From: Zhongshania aliphaticivorans | GTDB lineage: Bacteria; Pseudomonadota; Gammaproteobacteria; Pseudomonadales; Spongiibacteraceae | Reading direction: 5' to 3' | DNA: 64,000 bases | Assembly (NCBI RefSeq): GCF_001586255.1 | Contig: NZ_CP014544.1 | Span: forward strand, 2,883,501 to 2,947,500 | Shown here: positions 39,801-48,373 of the stretch, in pieces | How positions within the stretch are numbered: the stretch's first letter is position 1 | How the letters are laid out: the number at the start of each line of letters is the position of its first letter | Notes under the pieces: generated by a model | Told to the model about the DNA's origin: nothing | Seen by the model: the letters and a program-made list of their open reading frames with translations, nothing else | The model's database searches: none | Program-made: the position numbers and the translations under genes

Positions 39801-41673
39801 TATGGCCGGTGACGTCTTTGGTAATGGCATGCTTCTGTCTAAGAAAACAGCCTTGCTAGCGGCCTTCAATCATCTCCATATTTTTCTCGACCCGACGCCC
39901 AATACCGAAGAAAGTTGGAAGGAGCGAAAACGCCTATTTAAGCTGCCGCGTTCCAACTGGAGCGATTATAACAAAGCGCTGGTATCAGCAGGTGGCGATA
40001 TTTATTCCCGCGCACTAAAAAGCATCACCCCCAGCGCGCAAGCCTGCCAAGCACTGGCACTGGAACATCGCGCTTACGCTCCAGATGAATTGATCCATCA
40101 TATTCTGCAAGCACCAGTGGATTTACTCTGGAACGGCGGCATTGGCACCTATGTAAAAGCAGAAGGCGAAACCCATCAACAAGCCGGTGATCGCGCCAAT
40201 GACAACCTGCGCGTCAACGGCTCGCAATTGCGCTGCAAAGCTGTCGGTGAAGGTGGTAACTTAGGTTTAACCCAAGCTGGCCGTATTGAATACGCGCTGA
40301 ACGGTGGCCGCTGTAACTCTGACTTTATCGACAATTCCGCCGGTGTCGACTCCTCCGACAATGAAGTAAATATAAAAATATTGCTAAACGAACTCGTCGC
40401 TAAACAAGCAATAAGCTTTGTTGACCGAAACAAGCTCTTAAAAAGTATGACCAAGGATGTAGAACAGCAAGTTCTGCGCAACAACTACCTGCAAACTCAA
40501 TCTATTAGCATGGTCGCGTCTCAATCCCCAGAGCGATTAGGGGAACAGGCTGAACTGATCCGCATCTTGGAGCGAGACGCCGGATTGGATCGAAAGCTCG
40601 AGTCACTACCCGATGAAAAGACGATTCAAAGTCGCAGGACGGCCGGACTCGGGCTCACCCGTCCCGAGCTAGCATGCCTATTATCTTATTCAAAAATACA
40701 TATCAAAAAAATATTACTGGATTCCACTATTCCAGAAGATCCCTACCTGGCACAGGAATTATATCGCTATTTCCCGCAGCAATTAGGTGATCGCTACCCC
40801 GACCAAATCAGTGAGCATCGTTTGCGCCGCGAAATTATTTGCACAGTAATCACCAACAGCCTGGTGAACCGCATGGGTAATGCCTTTGCCCACCGCTTAA
40901 ATGACGAGCTCGGCAACAGTTTTGAGGATATAGCTCGCGCATATACCGTGGCCCGCGACCTTTTTGATATCCGTTCACTGTGGGCAGACATTGAAAAACT
41001 AGACAATAAAGTACCCGACGAACTGCAAACCCGCATGATGCTTGAAATTCGCCGTCTGATAAAACACGTCACCCTGTGGCTAATAAACAACAAAGAGCAA
41101 TTAAACAATATTCAAATTTTAATCAGCCGCTATGCCGAAGATATAAAGCTACTCGCCGACGACATCCATCATTACCTATCTAAAGATGAGCTGCATCGCA
41201 TTGAACATCGTATTGCGGAGTACTGTAACAGCGGCATTCCCCGGCGAGTTGCACAGCGGGTTGTTATGCTAAAAGCCCTGTTTGCCAGCCCCGATATTAC
41301 ATGGCTGAAGGAACGCACTGGCGCGCCTGCAAAAGTATTAAGCGAAATCTACTTCAGATTGGCCGAGGCATTACAAATAACGTGGGTGCGTCGACATATC
41401 GACAAACTCACTGCCGACTCCCGCTGGCATGCCCTAGCGCGCAATGCCTTACGTGACGACCTATATCAACGCCATCGCGAGCTATGTGCAAAAGTAGCCG
41501 ACGACATAGACATTAGCGCTAATATTGTTACCGAACTCGACAACTGGCTAAACAACAACAGTGTCCAAACCGCCTACTTAAGCAATTTGATTACCGAGGT
41601 TAAAAGTACCCAGCAAGCCAACTATTTAAGTCTCTCTGTTATATTGCGGCAACTGGGAAGGCTATCTGCGTAA
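36871..41673 (+). CDS. gdhB: NAD-specific glutamate dehydrogenase, 180-kDa type
   Basis: A 1600-residue protein of the large NAD-GDH class known from Pseudomonas and Streptomyces, which deaminates glutamate to 2-oxoglutarate. The N-terminal third contains ACT-like regulatory regions. The catalytic core (about 780-1150) holds HLRGDKVARGGLRWSDRPEDF, the lysine segment VGAKGGFVCR, GIGDMAGDVFGNGML and LWNGGIGTYVKA. The C-terminal part is helical. Length agrees with the family (about 1600-1620). It stands alone and complements the biosynthetic NADP-GDH at 11769. Confidence 0.95.
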   Translation: MKSKLGKLTRLIQQRLGNTPDSAALNALAARYWDVTASETITKRSAAELLDIVQSHLALAESRRADNPKIRISPPIDSGVLVLEMVAKDQPFIFDTLSSLMYDAGYTVILSNHPIFWVCRDKRGKLLDIVALDRKQQQHTDYHAESFVRYELEAGPSAISPNRLKQRIRKALDTIALIVTHWQPMREKAKSLQQYYSQSPAPMKARARRQVCNFLSWLTDNNLTFLAYVEMQLRQQGDKCSLHAVESSRLGLKLESTPWEHIESPQQREQILAHYLNSPRVLTITKSSELAPIRRFVPMDYIAIKDYNAKGELIGEHRFYGLMTRAAYNSRALDIPLLADRIHAAMNLAHFPPGSHNGKVMLQILETFPRDELFQSSAKKLFEIAMGLIAIEEQNRVRVFNRTDPFHRYYSILVYIPREQYSQHVREKIQILISAKLNAYSSDFSIYFTDNRMARLHLIVQVGTDEKKNLDNAAIEELICGVTESWQEKLKSVLYNNYPRKTAQQLFQSYADAFTAPYIAKTEIKKAAADIEQLEQLKNSGNNLAVKIYRDTSHRDERVELRCYFKHQPLALSEIQPRLNNLGLRLMLEDLYPVSVEHDETYWVQDFRAQTAVDVNHVFWHDASYFEQAFIAIHKELCDDDDFNRLIISADINWREVSLIRAYCRYLKQLGNYFEQNYLSKLLVDNGAISRLLIDLFHARFNPNIAERDTLQHKLNEQLDIALEAVQSLDADRLCRSLRTLIMATLRSNYYQTEDEEAENSAIYAFKFSTRDILEAPAPRPRYEIWVHSPNFEAVHLRGDKVARGGLRWSDRPEDFRTEVLGLVKAQMVKNAVIVPVGAKGGFVCRRLPENGSREAIQAEVISCYKDFIRAMLSLTDNLQGDRVIGPLLSVCHDDDDPYLVVAADKGTAAFSDIANGVSNDRGFWIGDAFASGGSNGYDHKKMGITAKGGWEAVKRHFREQNIDIQREEFTTIGIGDMAGDVFGNGMLLSKKTALLAAFNHLHIFLDPTPNTEESWKERKRLFKLPRSNWSDYNKALVSAGGDIYSRALKSITPSAQACQALALEHRAYAPDELIHHILQAPVDLLWNGGIGTYVKAEGETHQQAGDRANDNLRVNGSQLRCKAVGEGGNLGLTQAGRIEYALNGGRCNSDFIDNSAGVDSSDNEVNIKILLNELVAKQAISFVDRNKLLKSMTKDVEQQVLRNNYLQTQSISMVASQSPERLGEQAELIRILERDAGLDRKLESLPDEKTIQSRRTAGLGLTRPELACLLSYSKIHIKKILLDSTIPEDPYLAQELYRYFPQQLGDRYPDQISEHRLRREIICTVITNSLVNRMGNAFAHRLNDELGNSFEDIARAYTVARDLFDIRSLWADIEKLDNKVPDELQTRMMLEIRRLIKHVTLWLINNKEQLNNIQILISRYAEDIKLLADDIHHYLSKDELHRIEHRIAEYCNSGIPRRVAQRVVMLKALFASPDITWLKERTGAPAKVLSEIYFRLAEALQITWVRRHIDKLTADSRWHALARNALRDDLYQRHRELCAKVADDIDISANIVTELDNWLNNNSVQTAYLSNLITEVKSTQQANYLSLSVILRQLGRLSA

Positions 41674-41759
41674 GCCGTATTGATAAAAATAAGGGAACTC
41701 TTACTTCGTTTTGCTGACAGAGTGTCAATATACCGTAATCATATGAATCAACGGCCTAT

Positions 41760-44087
41760 ATGGAGGACGTCATCAGTTTTACCCGCCGACAAACACCAAA
41801 CCTGCACCGCCAGCGACTGAGATCGCGCCAAATATTGATCATGGTATTAACCGGATTAATACTTAGTGCAAGCCCCAGTCATGCCCAAAATAGCGCAAGC
41901 GTGGCCCCGAGTTCTTCCCAGGAAATCAGCACCAATCTAGTCTTAGCGGATTTACTCGAAAATAGCGAAAGCAGGCAAGCCTTGATCGACAAATTGCGCG
42001 CGGCAGATGACGAGCCGACCGCAAGCCCCTCTGACAAAAAGCTGTCTAACACCGAAGCGCAGCCTAAACGGGAACAGCAAAAGTCCTTTGCGCGCACAAT
42101 TGCACTGACGACAAGCAATTTTGGCAGCAGCATAAAGCAGCAATTCAGCGCGCTATTCACTGCTGTTGCCGCGCTGTTTAACAGTGAAAGGGCAACTGCA
42201 GCAAACGCGGAGAGCGCCGCAATAGTCTCAACCGTTATTAATATAGCAGTATTGATTGGCGTGACCTTTGCGGTGTTTATATTTTTGCGGCTGTTTGCCC
42301 GCCGCCCTTTTAGCACTATTAACGCCTGGGCCTGCAAAGGCGCTAACAAATACGCCATGCTGCGCACCATCGGAGCGGTTACGGCGGCGGGCTTAGTCGA
42401 CACCGGGGTCGTTCTAGGCGCCTACCTCATCGGCAACACAACCGCATCACTACTAAGTACACACAACGGCGCCGACGCTACCCGACTTGCATTACTATTA
42501 AATGCTTTTCTCCTTGTGGAAGGCGTTAAGCTCCTGCTACGTATGTTGTTCGCCAGCCGATTCCCAGCGCTACGCTTACTACCATTACACGAAACACAGG
42601 CGAAATACTGTAACCGCTTCTTTGCCAATTTAGTGGGCTTCACCGGCTACGGCATTATGGTGCTGGTACCTATAGTGAACAAAAACCTAACGCCTACATC
42701 GGGCGCTGCTCTAACGACGCTCCTTGTACTCTGTGCCGCCATTTACTTTAGTATTGTGGTGCTGCGCAACAAGCGCAATATAAGCCAAAGCCTAATTGCT
42801 AAAGCGAAATTGCAACAAGGCAGCAGAGCTATTGCCTTGCGCCTGCTTGCGCGCTGCTGGCATCTCTTGGCGCTTATCTACGCCACTGCAGTGACAATTA
42901 GCAGCGTCTTGTACCCAGAAACAGCTCTGCCGTTTATCGCTACCGCGAGCTTAAAAACTGGACTGTACATCGGTATTGGCGCGCTCTTGCTGACGGTTAT
43001 CCGTCAACTCATCGGCAGAGAAATCAGTTTACCGACTTCGCTCACCGAACAATTACCCCAACTCCAGTCGCGAGTGAATACCTACATTCCAACCGGTTTA
43101 AAAGTGTTGGGTACGCTCGTTGCCATTATTATCAGCGTGTTCACCTTGGATGCCTGGGCGGTATTTGACTTGCATGCGTGGTATGACACTGAAACCGGTA
43201 ACAGTGCGGTGTCATCACTGTTGGATTGTTTGCTGATATTAGTACTGGCCTCGGCATTTTGGATCCTGGCGGCCAGCTACATTGAGCACCGTTTGTCACC
43301 GAGCAAAAAAGTCACACCCTCGGCCGCCGCCCGCGCCGAAACCCTGTTAGGCTTATTCCGCAGCTCGCTGGCCATTGTCATTATTGTCATGACGGTGATG
43401 ATTATCTTGTCAGAGATTGGCGTAGAGATTGGCCCCTTAATCGCTGGTGCCGGTGTGCTCGGTCTTGCCGTTGGTTTTGGCGCGCAAAAATTAGTGCAAG
43501 ATATTATAAACGGCGTATTCATCCAGCTGGAGAACGCCATTAATACCGGCGATTATGTGAATGTTGGCAGCCATGAAGGGACCGTTGAGCGCGTCGGCAT
43601 TCGCTCGGTCGCCCTCCGCGATCTCTTTGGCACCTACCATATAGTGCCGTTTTCCTCCGTTGAAGCGGTTTCAAATTTCACTCGGGACTTCGCCTTCCAT
43701 CTCGGCGAATACGGCATTGCCTACCGCGAAAATATCGACCATGCGATAGAACACCTCAAGGCGGCTTTCGAAGAACTTCGTCAAGGCGCACACAAGGACG
43801 ATATTTTGGAAGATTTGCAGGTTGCCGGCGTTTCGGCGCTAGCCGACAGCTCGGTAAATATACGGGTGCTCATCAAAACCGCGCCGGGAATGCAATGGGC
43901 CGTTGGTCGCGCCTACAACCGCTTGGTGAAAATGCACTTCGACAAGGCCGGTATCGAAATTCCCTTCCCCCACACCACATTGTATTTTGGGGAAGACAAA
44001 GAAGGTTTGGCACCACCAGCCTATGTGCGAGTCGACACCGACCAGCCCGAAATAGCGCCAACTGAAGCTAGCTCAACGGCATCGTAA
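41760..44087 (+). CDS. MscS-family mechanosensitive channel, large YbiO-like type
   Basis: A 775-residue inner-membrane protein. A signal peptide (hydrophobic stretch ending SPSHAQ) and a periplasmic linker come first, followed by many membrane segments between about 155 and 565. The MscS pore and beta-domain signature is GAGVLGLAVGFGAQKLVQDIINGVF followed by GDYVNVGSHEGTVERVGIRS. It relieves turgor on hypo-osmotic shock. The start is debatable: GGAGG lies inside codons 1-3 of the ATG at 41760, and no start codon follows it at normal distance. It ends before a strong terminator. Confidence 0.92.
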   Translation: MEDVISFTRRQTPNLHRQRLRSRQILIMVLTGLILSASPSHAQNSASVAPSSSQEISTNLVLADLLENSESRQALIDKLRAADDEPTASPSDKKLSNTEAQPKREQQKSFARTIALTTSNFGSSIKQQFSALFTAVAALFNSERATAANAESAAIVSTVINIAVLIGVTFAVFIFLRLFARRPFSTINAWACKGANKYAMLRTIGAVTAAGLVDTGVVLGAYLIGNTTASLLSTHNGADATRLALLLNAFLLVEGVKLLLRMLFASRFPALRLLPLHETQAKYCNRFFANLVGFTGYGIMVLVPIVNKNLTPTSGAALTTLLVLCAAIYFSIVVLRNKRNISQSLIAKAKLQQGSRAIALRLLARCWHLLALIYATAVTISSVLYPETALPFIATASLKTGLYIGIGALLLTVIRQLIGREISLPTSLTEQLPQLQSRVNTYIPTGLKVLGTLVAIIISVFTLDAWAVFDLHAWYDTETGNSAVSSLLDCLLILVLASAFWILAASYIEHRLSPSKKVTPSAAARAETLLGLFRSSLAIVIIVMTVMIILSEIGVEIGPLIAGAGVLGLAVGFGAQKLVQDIINGVFIQLENAINTGDYVNVGSHEGTVERVGIRSVALRDLFGTYHIVPFSSVEAVSNFTRDFAFHLGEYGIAYRENIDHAIEHLKAAFEELRQGAHKDDILEDLQVAGVSALADSSVNIRVLIKTAPGMQWAVGRAYNRLVKMHFDKAGIEIPFPHTTLYFGEDKEGLAPPAYVRVDTDQPEIAPTEASSTAS

Positions 44088-44112
44088 TTACGTAGATACC
44101 ACCTCCGAAATC

Positions 44113-44145
44113 AAAACGCCCTAGATTAGGGAACTAGGGCGTTTT
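44113..44145. terminator. Strong bidirectional-type intrinsic terminator
   Basis: AAAACGCCCTAG (44113-44124) pairs perfectly with CTAGGGCGTTTT (44134-44145) around a 9-nt loop. It ends the MscS-type channel gene. Confidence 0.85.
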
Positions 44146-44292
44146 CACTGGGTGTCAATTTATGCCTATTACATGCCCCGTCTTAGACGCCGGCCTCCCG
44201 GCCGCTAAACGCGGCAATTAATCAATGGACGTAGCAGCATAAAATCACAACAATAAGCGCATGAATCAGATCACCTCGCACAATCGCAATTG

Positions 44293-45981
44293 ATGAACGA
44301 GCAAGCCACTCTGTTAGCCAGCGCCCTTGCACCGGCCTCGCTCGACGACCCACTCTACTACCTAAAAAACCTTCAGGCAGTGGTGACTTGGGTAATGACC
44401 CACCATCACGACCTGCTCGACGCTGAGGAATTAACAACACTCCAACAACTCCTGCAACTTTCTATTCCCGCACAGGCCCTACTGGCCCGAATGATTATTC
44501 GCAAGGGCGAGCTATTCCGCAGTGATAAGCTCAAATACGACGAAATTCCATCAAGCGCGAACGCACTAGATGAACTAAGTAAATATGGCTTTATCAACAG
44601 TAATCCGCTGATAGCTATTGAACAAATACATAAACACTGCCGCCGCGATGAACTTCTCAATTTACTCATCGCCGCCGGTAGCGCGCTACCAAAGTCTGCC
44701 AAAAAGTCCGAGCTGCTACTCGCGCTTGAGACGCTAGATCTAGCGACAAGCGCCAGCCCCCTCCACGCCTGGTGGCCGGAGGCGCCATTTAGCTTGGTGT
44801 CACTGCAATGCATGGCACTATTTGATCGCTTGCGACTGATGTTTTTTGGCAATCTTCATCAGGACTGGTCAGAGTTTGTGTTAACTGAACTCGGCCATCA
44901 AGCTTATGAAATCGTCGCCTTCGACCCGCAGTTTCGCGCCTTTGGCGACCGCGACGATGTTAATAGCTATCTTGCCTTACACCACTGCCAAACCGCGCTG
45001 CAAGAGGCAAGCGACATCACCGCCATTTTACCGCTACTCCCTGAGCGCTTAAGCAATCCTTGGCTTGAATATCGACGCCAACGACTGGGCTTTCAAATGG
45101 CGCAACACGCTGAGCGTGCAGGCGACATTCCGCTGGCTATCGAGCTTTATACCGGCAATGTTCTGAATGAGGCCAAGGTGCGCCTGTATCGGGTGCTCGA
45201 GAAACACAGCGACGATTCGCTCGCCGTTATTCACGCCATAGAGCAAGATTTACAATCACCGCTCAGGCTAGAAACCCAAGTTCATCTCCAGCGTATTCTC
45301 CTGCGGCTTAGTCGCAAAATGGGCAAGCCGCAGCCAAGACCAAAAAGGCAAAAGCTGCCAGTTGTTGAGTTGAGCCTTAACAACAACGACCGGCGCGTGG
45401 AATTTGCCGCCCTAGACGCACTCACGGCAGAAGACCAGCAAGAAGGCTTTTATACCGAAAACTGGCTGTTCACCGGCCTCCTTGGCCTACTCTTGTGGCC
45501 AGTCCTGTTCGAGCCTTTACCCGGCGCCTTCTTTCACCCTTTTCAAGCTGGCCCAGCAGATCTTTATCGGCCAGATTTTGTAGCACGCAGAAAAGCTCAA
45601 ATTGATGAGCGCCTCGCGACATTAGATTCCGGTGAATACCGCGACTTGATCAAACACTGCTGGCAGCAAAAATACGGCATCGCTTGTTCATTAGTACACT
45701 GGCCGGTGATCACAGAGGCACTATTGGATTTAGCCTTAGCGATTATTCCCGCTGCGCACTTAAAGGCGATTTTCACGCACCTATTGAGCGACCTACGTAA
45801 CCATCGCCGCGGCATGCCAGACTTATGCGTGTTTGACGGTCGCCTGCAAAGTTACAAACTGGTTGAAGTCAAAGGCCCCGGCGATAGACTGCAAGACCAC
45901 CAAACCCTATGGATAGAATCTATGTTAGCTGCAGGCATTCCCATTGAGGTCGCGCAAGTGCAATGGATAAGCCCACCATGA
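44293..45981 (+). CDS. FAN1-like VRR-NUC domain structure-specific nuclease
   Basis: A 562-residue protein. A long helical region precedes a C-terminal VRR-NUC (PD-(D/E)xK) domain with GMPD510 and E525-V-K527-GPGDR. FAN1-family proteins cut 5' flaps and unhook interstrand crosslinks. The preferred start is ATG 44293, one codon after a TTG. Its stop overlaps the helicase start as ATGA, so the two are translationally coupled and probably act together in DNA repair. Confidence 0.9.
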   Translation: MNEQATLLASALAPASLDDPLYYLKNLQAVVTWVMTHHHDLLDAEELTTLQQLLQLSIPAQALLARMIIRKGELFRSDKLKYDEIPSSANALDELSKYGFINSNPLIAIEQIHKHCRRDELLNLLIAAGSALPKSAKKSELLLALETLDLATSASPLHAWWPEAPFSLVSLQCMALFDRLRLMFFGNLHQDWSEFVLTELGHQAYEIVAFDPQFRAFGDRDDVNSYLALHHCQTALQEASDITAILPLLPERLSNPWLEYRRQRLGFQMAQHAERAGDIPLAIELYTGNVLNEAKVRLYRVLEKHSDDSLAVIHAIEQDLQSPLRLETQVHLQRILLRLSRKMGKPQPRPKRQKLPVVELSLNNNDRRVEFAALDALTAEDQQEGFYTENWLFTGLLGLLLWPVLFEPLPGAFFHPFQAGPADLYRPDFVARRKAQIDERLATLDSGEYRDLIKHCWQQKYGIACSLVHWPVITEALLDLALAIIPAAHLKAIFTHLLSDLRNHRRGMPDLCVFDGRLQSYKLVEVKGPGDRLQDHQTLWIESMLAAGIPIEVAQVQWISPP

Positions 45982-48296
45982 TAAATGTGTCGGTGAGATC
46001 ACTGTGCGAATTTGCCGCCCGCACCGGCAGCCTGGAGTTTAAATACACCCCGGCACCAAGCGCCGAAGAAGGTATTATCGGCCACATTACCGTTCAGCAA
46101 CGACGCCCCGATCCCTACGTAGCCGAGTATCTAATTAAAGGCGAGTGCGAAGACGTGTTTGTGAGCGGACGTGTCGACGGTTACTACGCACTGCAACAAG
46201 ACTGCTTTCTGGAAGAAATAAAGACCCATCGCGGCAATGTCGCCAGAATTGGCCCTGGCCGCCGCGCACTGCACTGGGCACAGTTAAAAGTGTATGGCGC
46301 GCTGTTTTGCCGGCGCGACAATCGCGAGTCAATCAATCTTCGCTTGACCTATTTTGAAGTGCGCAAAGAGGAAGAAACCCACGAGACGCTAGAATTTAGC
46401 GCCGACGAGCTCTGGAACTACCTCAGCACTTTATGCCGAGACTATGCTCAGTGGGCGATAAAAGAGCAGCGCCATCGCGAGCGGCGCGATCTCGCCCTCG
46501 CCGCGCTAACTTTCCCCCACGCGGATTTCCGCACAGGCCAGCACGATCTATCGCGCAATGTATATATGGCGGTTGCATCTTCAGTGCCGCTGCTCTTACA
46601 AGCCCCTACCGGCATCGGTAAAACCGTTGGGGTTTTATACCCCGCAATGAAGGCCATGCCCAAAACCGGCTTAGACCGCCTGTTCTTTTTAACCTGCCGT
46701 AATACCGGGCGCAAACTTGGGCTCGACGGCCTGGGCACCATTATTAAAGCGCAAGCTCCTGTCGACCAAGAAGCCCCACGCGGACTCGAAGCGCCCCCTA
46801 TTCGCGTACTTGAGCTTTCCTCTCGCGAAGCCGCCTGCGACCACCCAGACAAAGCCTGCCATGGCGACTCCTGCCCGCTGGCTAAAAACTTTTTTGACCG
46901 TTTAAGCGACGCCCGGGAAGAAGCCATTCAGCAACGTTTTTTAGATCAGTCCGCGCTCCGCGCTATTGCCCGTAACCATTCTATTTGCCGCTACTTTCTC
47001 GCCCAAGAAATGGCGCGCTGGAGCGATATTGTGGTCGGCGATGTGAACCATTACTTTGATCAATTCGCACTGCTCCACAGCCTGACCAAGCAAAACGAAT
47101 GGAAGGTTGCGCCATTGGTTGACGAAGCCCACAACCTAATCGACCGCGCCCGTGGTATGTACAGCATTGTGCTCAGCGAAGCGGAAATGCTCTACACCAT
47201 CAGCAAGGCACCAACGCCGCTGCAAAAGCCGCTGGCGGATCTCGAAGAAGCATGGCAAACCCTAATAAAGCCTTTTTTAAGCGACACCCCAGCGGCAGAT
47301 GTAGAACATCGTTACTTCTTAGCAGACGTACCCGAAGAGTTAAATAGCGCTTTATACAGCCTAATTGCGGCCATAACCGACTACCTAAGCGACCACCCCA
47401 CTGCCGCCGACATTCAGTATGTGCTGTTTACCGCGCTCGGCTTTCTGCGCCTCGCCGACGCCTTTGCCGATCATTCACTTTGCACCTTAGAGTTTACCGT
47501 GTCGCCCCTAGCGGGCACCATTTTACGCGGCAGTGCCAAACTTAAAATCGACAACCTAATTCCCGCAGACCACTTAAAGCAGCGCTTTCTTGATGCCGAC
47601 AGCTGCGTGCTATTTTCGGCAACACTGTCGCCAAACCGCTACCACCAAGACCTCTTGGGCATGCCAGCAACCAGCGTCTTCAAAGACATCGAAAGCCCCT
47701 TTCAGCGCGAGCAAATTGAGCTGCGTTTTGTGACCGACATCAGCACTCGCCGCGGCGACCGCTTTGCCTCATTAGAACCCATCAGCGCGCGCATCGCCGC
47801 CCAGTTCAAGGCGCAACCCGGTAACTACCTTGTCTACCTCAGCAGCTTCGAATACCTCAATGCGCTGTGCGCGTGTTTAAACAAACTGCAGCCAGAAATC
47901 CCTACAATTCGCCAAAGTGCGGGAATGGCGCCTTCGGCGCGGGAACAGTTTATTTTAGATGCCAGCGACACCACTCCCAGCGTTGGCTTTGCAGTATTAG
48001 GCGGCGTGTTTTCTGAAGGTATCGACCTGCCCGGTGACAAACTGATTGGGGTTTTTGTTGCCACCTTAGGCCTACCACCCCACGACGAATTGCACGAGGT
48101 ATTACGCACGCGATTGGAAGCACGCTATGGCGACGGCTACCGCTACACCTACCTCTACCCCGGCATGCAAAAAGTCATACAAGCGGCTGGTCGTTTAATA
48201 CGCACCCCCGAAGATCGCGGCGTGATTGAACTCATCGACGACCGTTTTCTACGTGAGGATATCAAAGCGATGCTGCCCAAATGGTGGTTGCACTGA
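45978..48296 (+). CDS. XPD/DinG-type Fe-S DNA helicase with N-terminal RecB-like nuclease domain
   Basis: A 772-residue superfamily-2 helicase. The N-terminal 170 residues carry the RecB/Cas4-type nuclease motifs: GRVD67G, E80-I-K82 and Q102-x3-Y106. The helicase part has Walker A APTGIGKT (209-216), four candidate Fe-S cysteines C287, C294, C299 and C337, DEAH 382-385 and motif VI QAAGRLIRTPEDRG. Coupled by ATGA to the VRR-NUC nuclease before it; the ATG at 45963 would give a 19-bp overlap. Likely unwinds 5'-3' and processes blocked or crosslinked DNA. Confidence 0.92.
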   Translation: MINVSVRSLCEFAARTGSLEFKYTPAPSAEEGIIGHITVQQRRPDPYVAEYLIKGECEDVFVSGRVDGYYALQQDCFLEEIKTHRGNVARIGPGRRALHWAQLKVYGALFCRRDNRESINLRLTYFEVRKEEETHETLEFSADELWNYLSTLCRDYAQWAIKEQRHRERRDLALAALTFPHADFRTGQHDLSRNVYMAVASSVPLLLQAPTGIGKTVGVLYPAMKAMPKTGLDRLFFLTCRNTGRKLGLDGLGTIIKAQAPVDQEAPRGLEAPPIRVLELSSREAACDHPDKACHGDSCPLAKNFFDRLSDAREEAIQQRFLDQSALRAIARNHSICRYFLAQEMARWSDIVVGDVNHYFDQFALLHSLTKQNEWKVAPLVDEAHNLIDRARGMYSIVLSEAEMLYTISKAPTPLQKPLADLEEAWQTLIKPFLSDTPAADVEHRYFLADVPEELNSALYSLIAAITDYLSDHPTAADIQYVLFTALGFLRLADAFADHSLCTLEFTVSPLAGTILRGSAKLKIDNLIPADHLKQRFLDADSCVLFSATLSPNRYHQDLLGMPATSVFKDIESPFQREQIELRFVTDISTRRGDRFASLEPISARIAAQFKAQPGNYLVYLSSFEYLNALCACLNKLQPEIPTIRQSAGMAPSAREQFILDASDTTPSVGFAVLGGVFSEGIDLPGDKLIGVFVATLGLPPHDELHEVLRTRLEARYGDGYRYTYLYPGMQKVIQAAGRLIRTPEDRGVIELIDDRFLREDIKAMLPKWWLH

Positions 48297-48320
48297 GAGA
48301 AATAAAGACCGGAACTTGAA

Positions 48321-48354
48321 AGCGAATAGGCCAGCTAGCACTGACCTATTCGCT
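48321..48354. terminator. Hairpin between convergent genes
   Basis: AGCGAATAGG (48321-48330) pairs with CCTATTCGCT (48345-48354) around a 14-nt loop. It lies between the convergent helicase and beta-helix lipoprotein genes. There is no T-run, so efficiency is uncertain. Confidence 0.5.
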
Positions 48355-48373
48355 AGAGTATTACCTTAGACGT

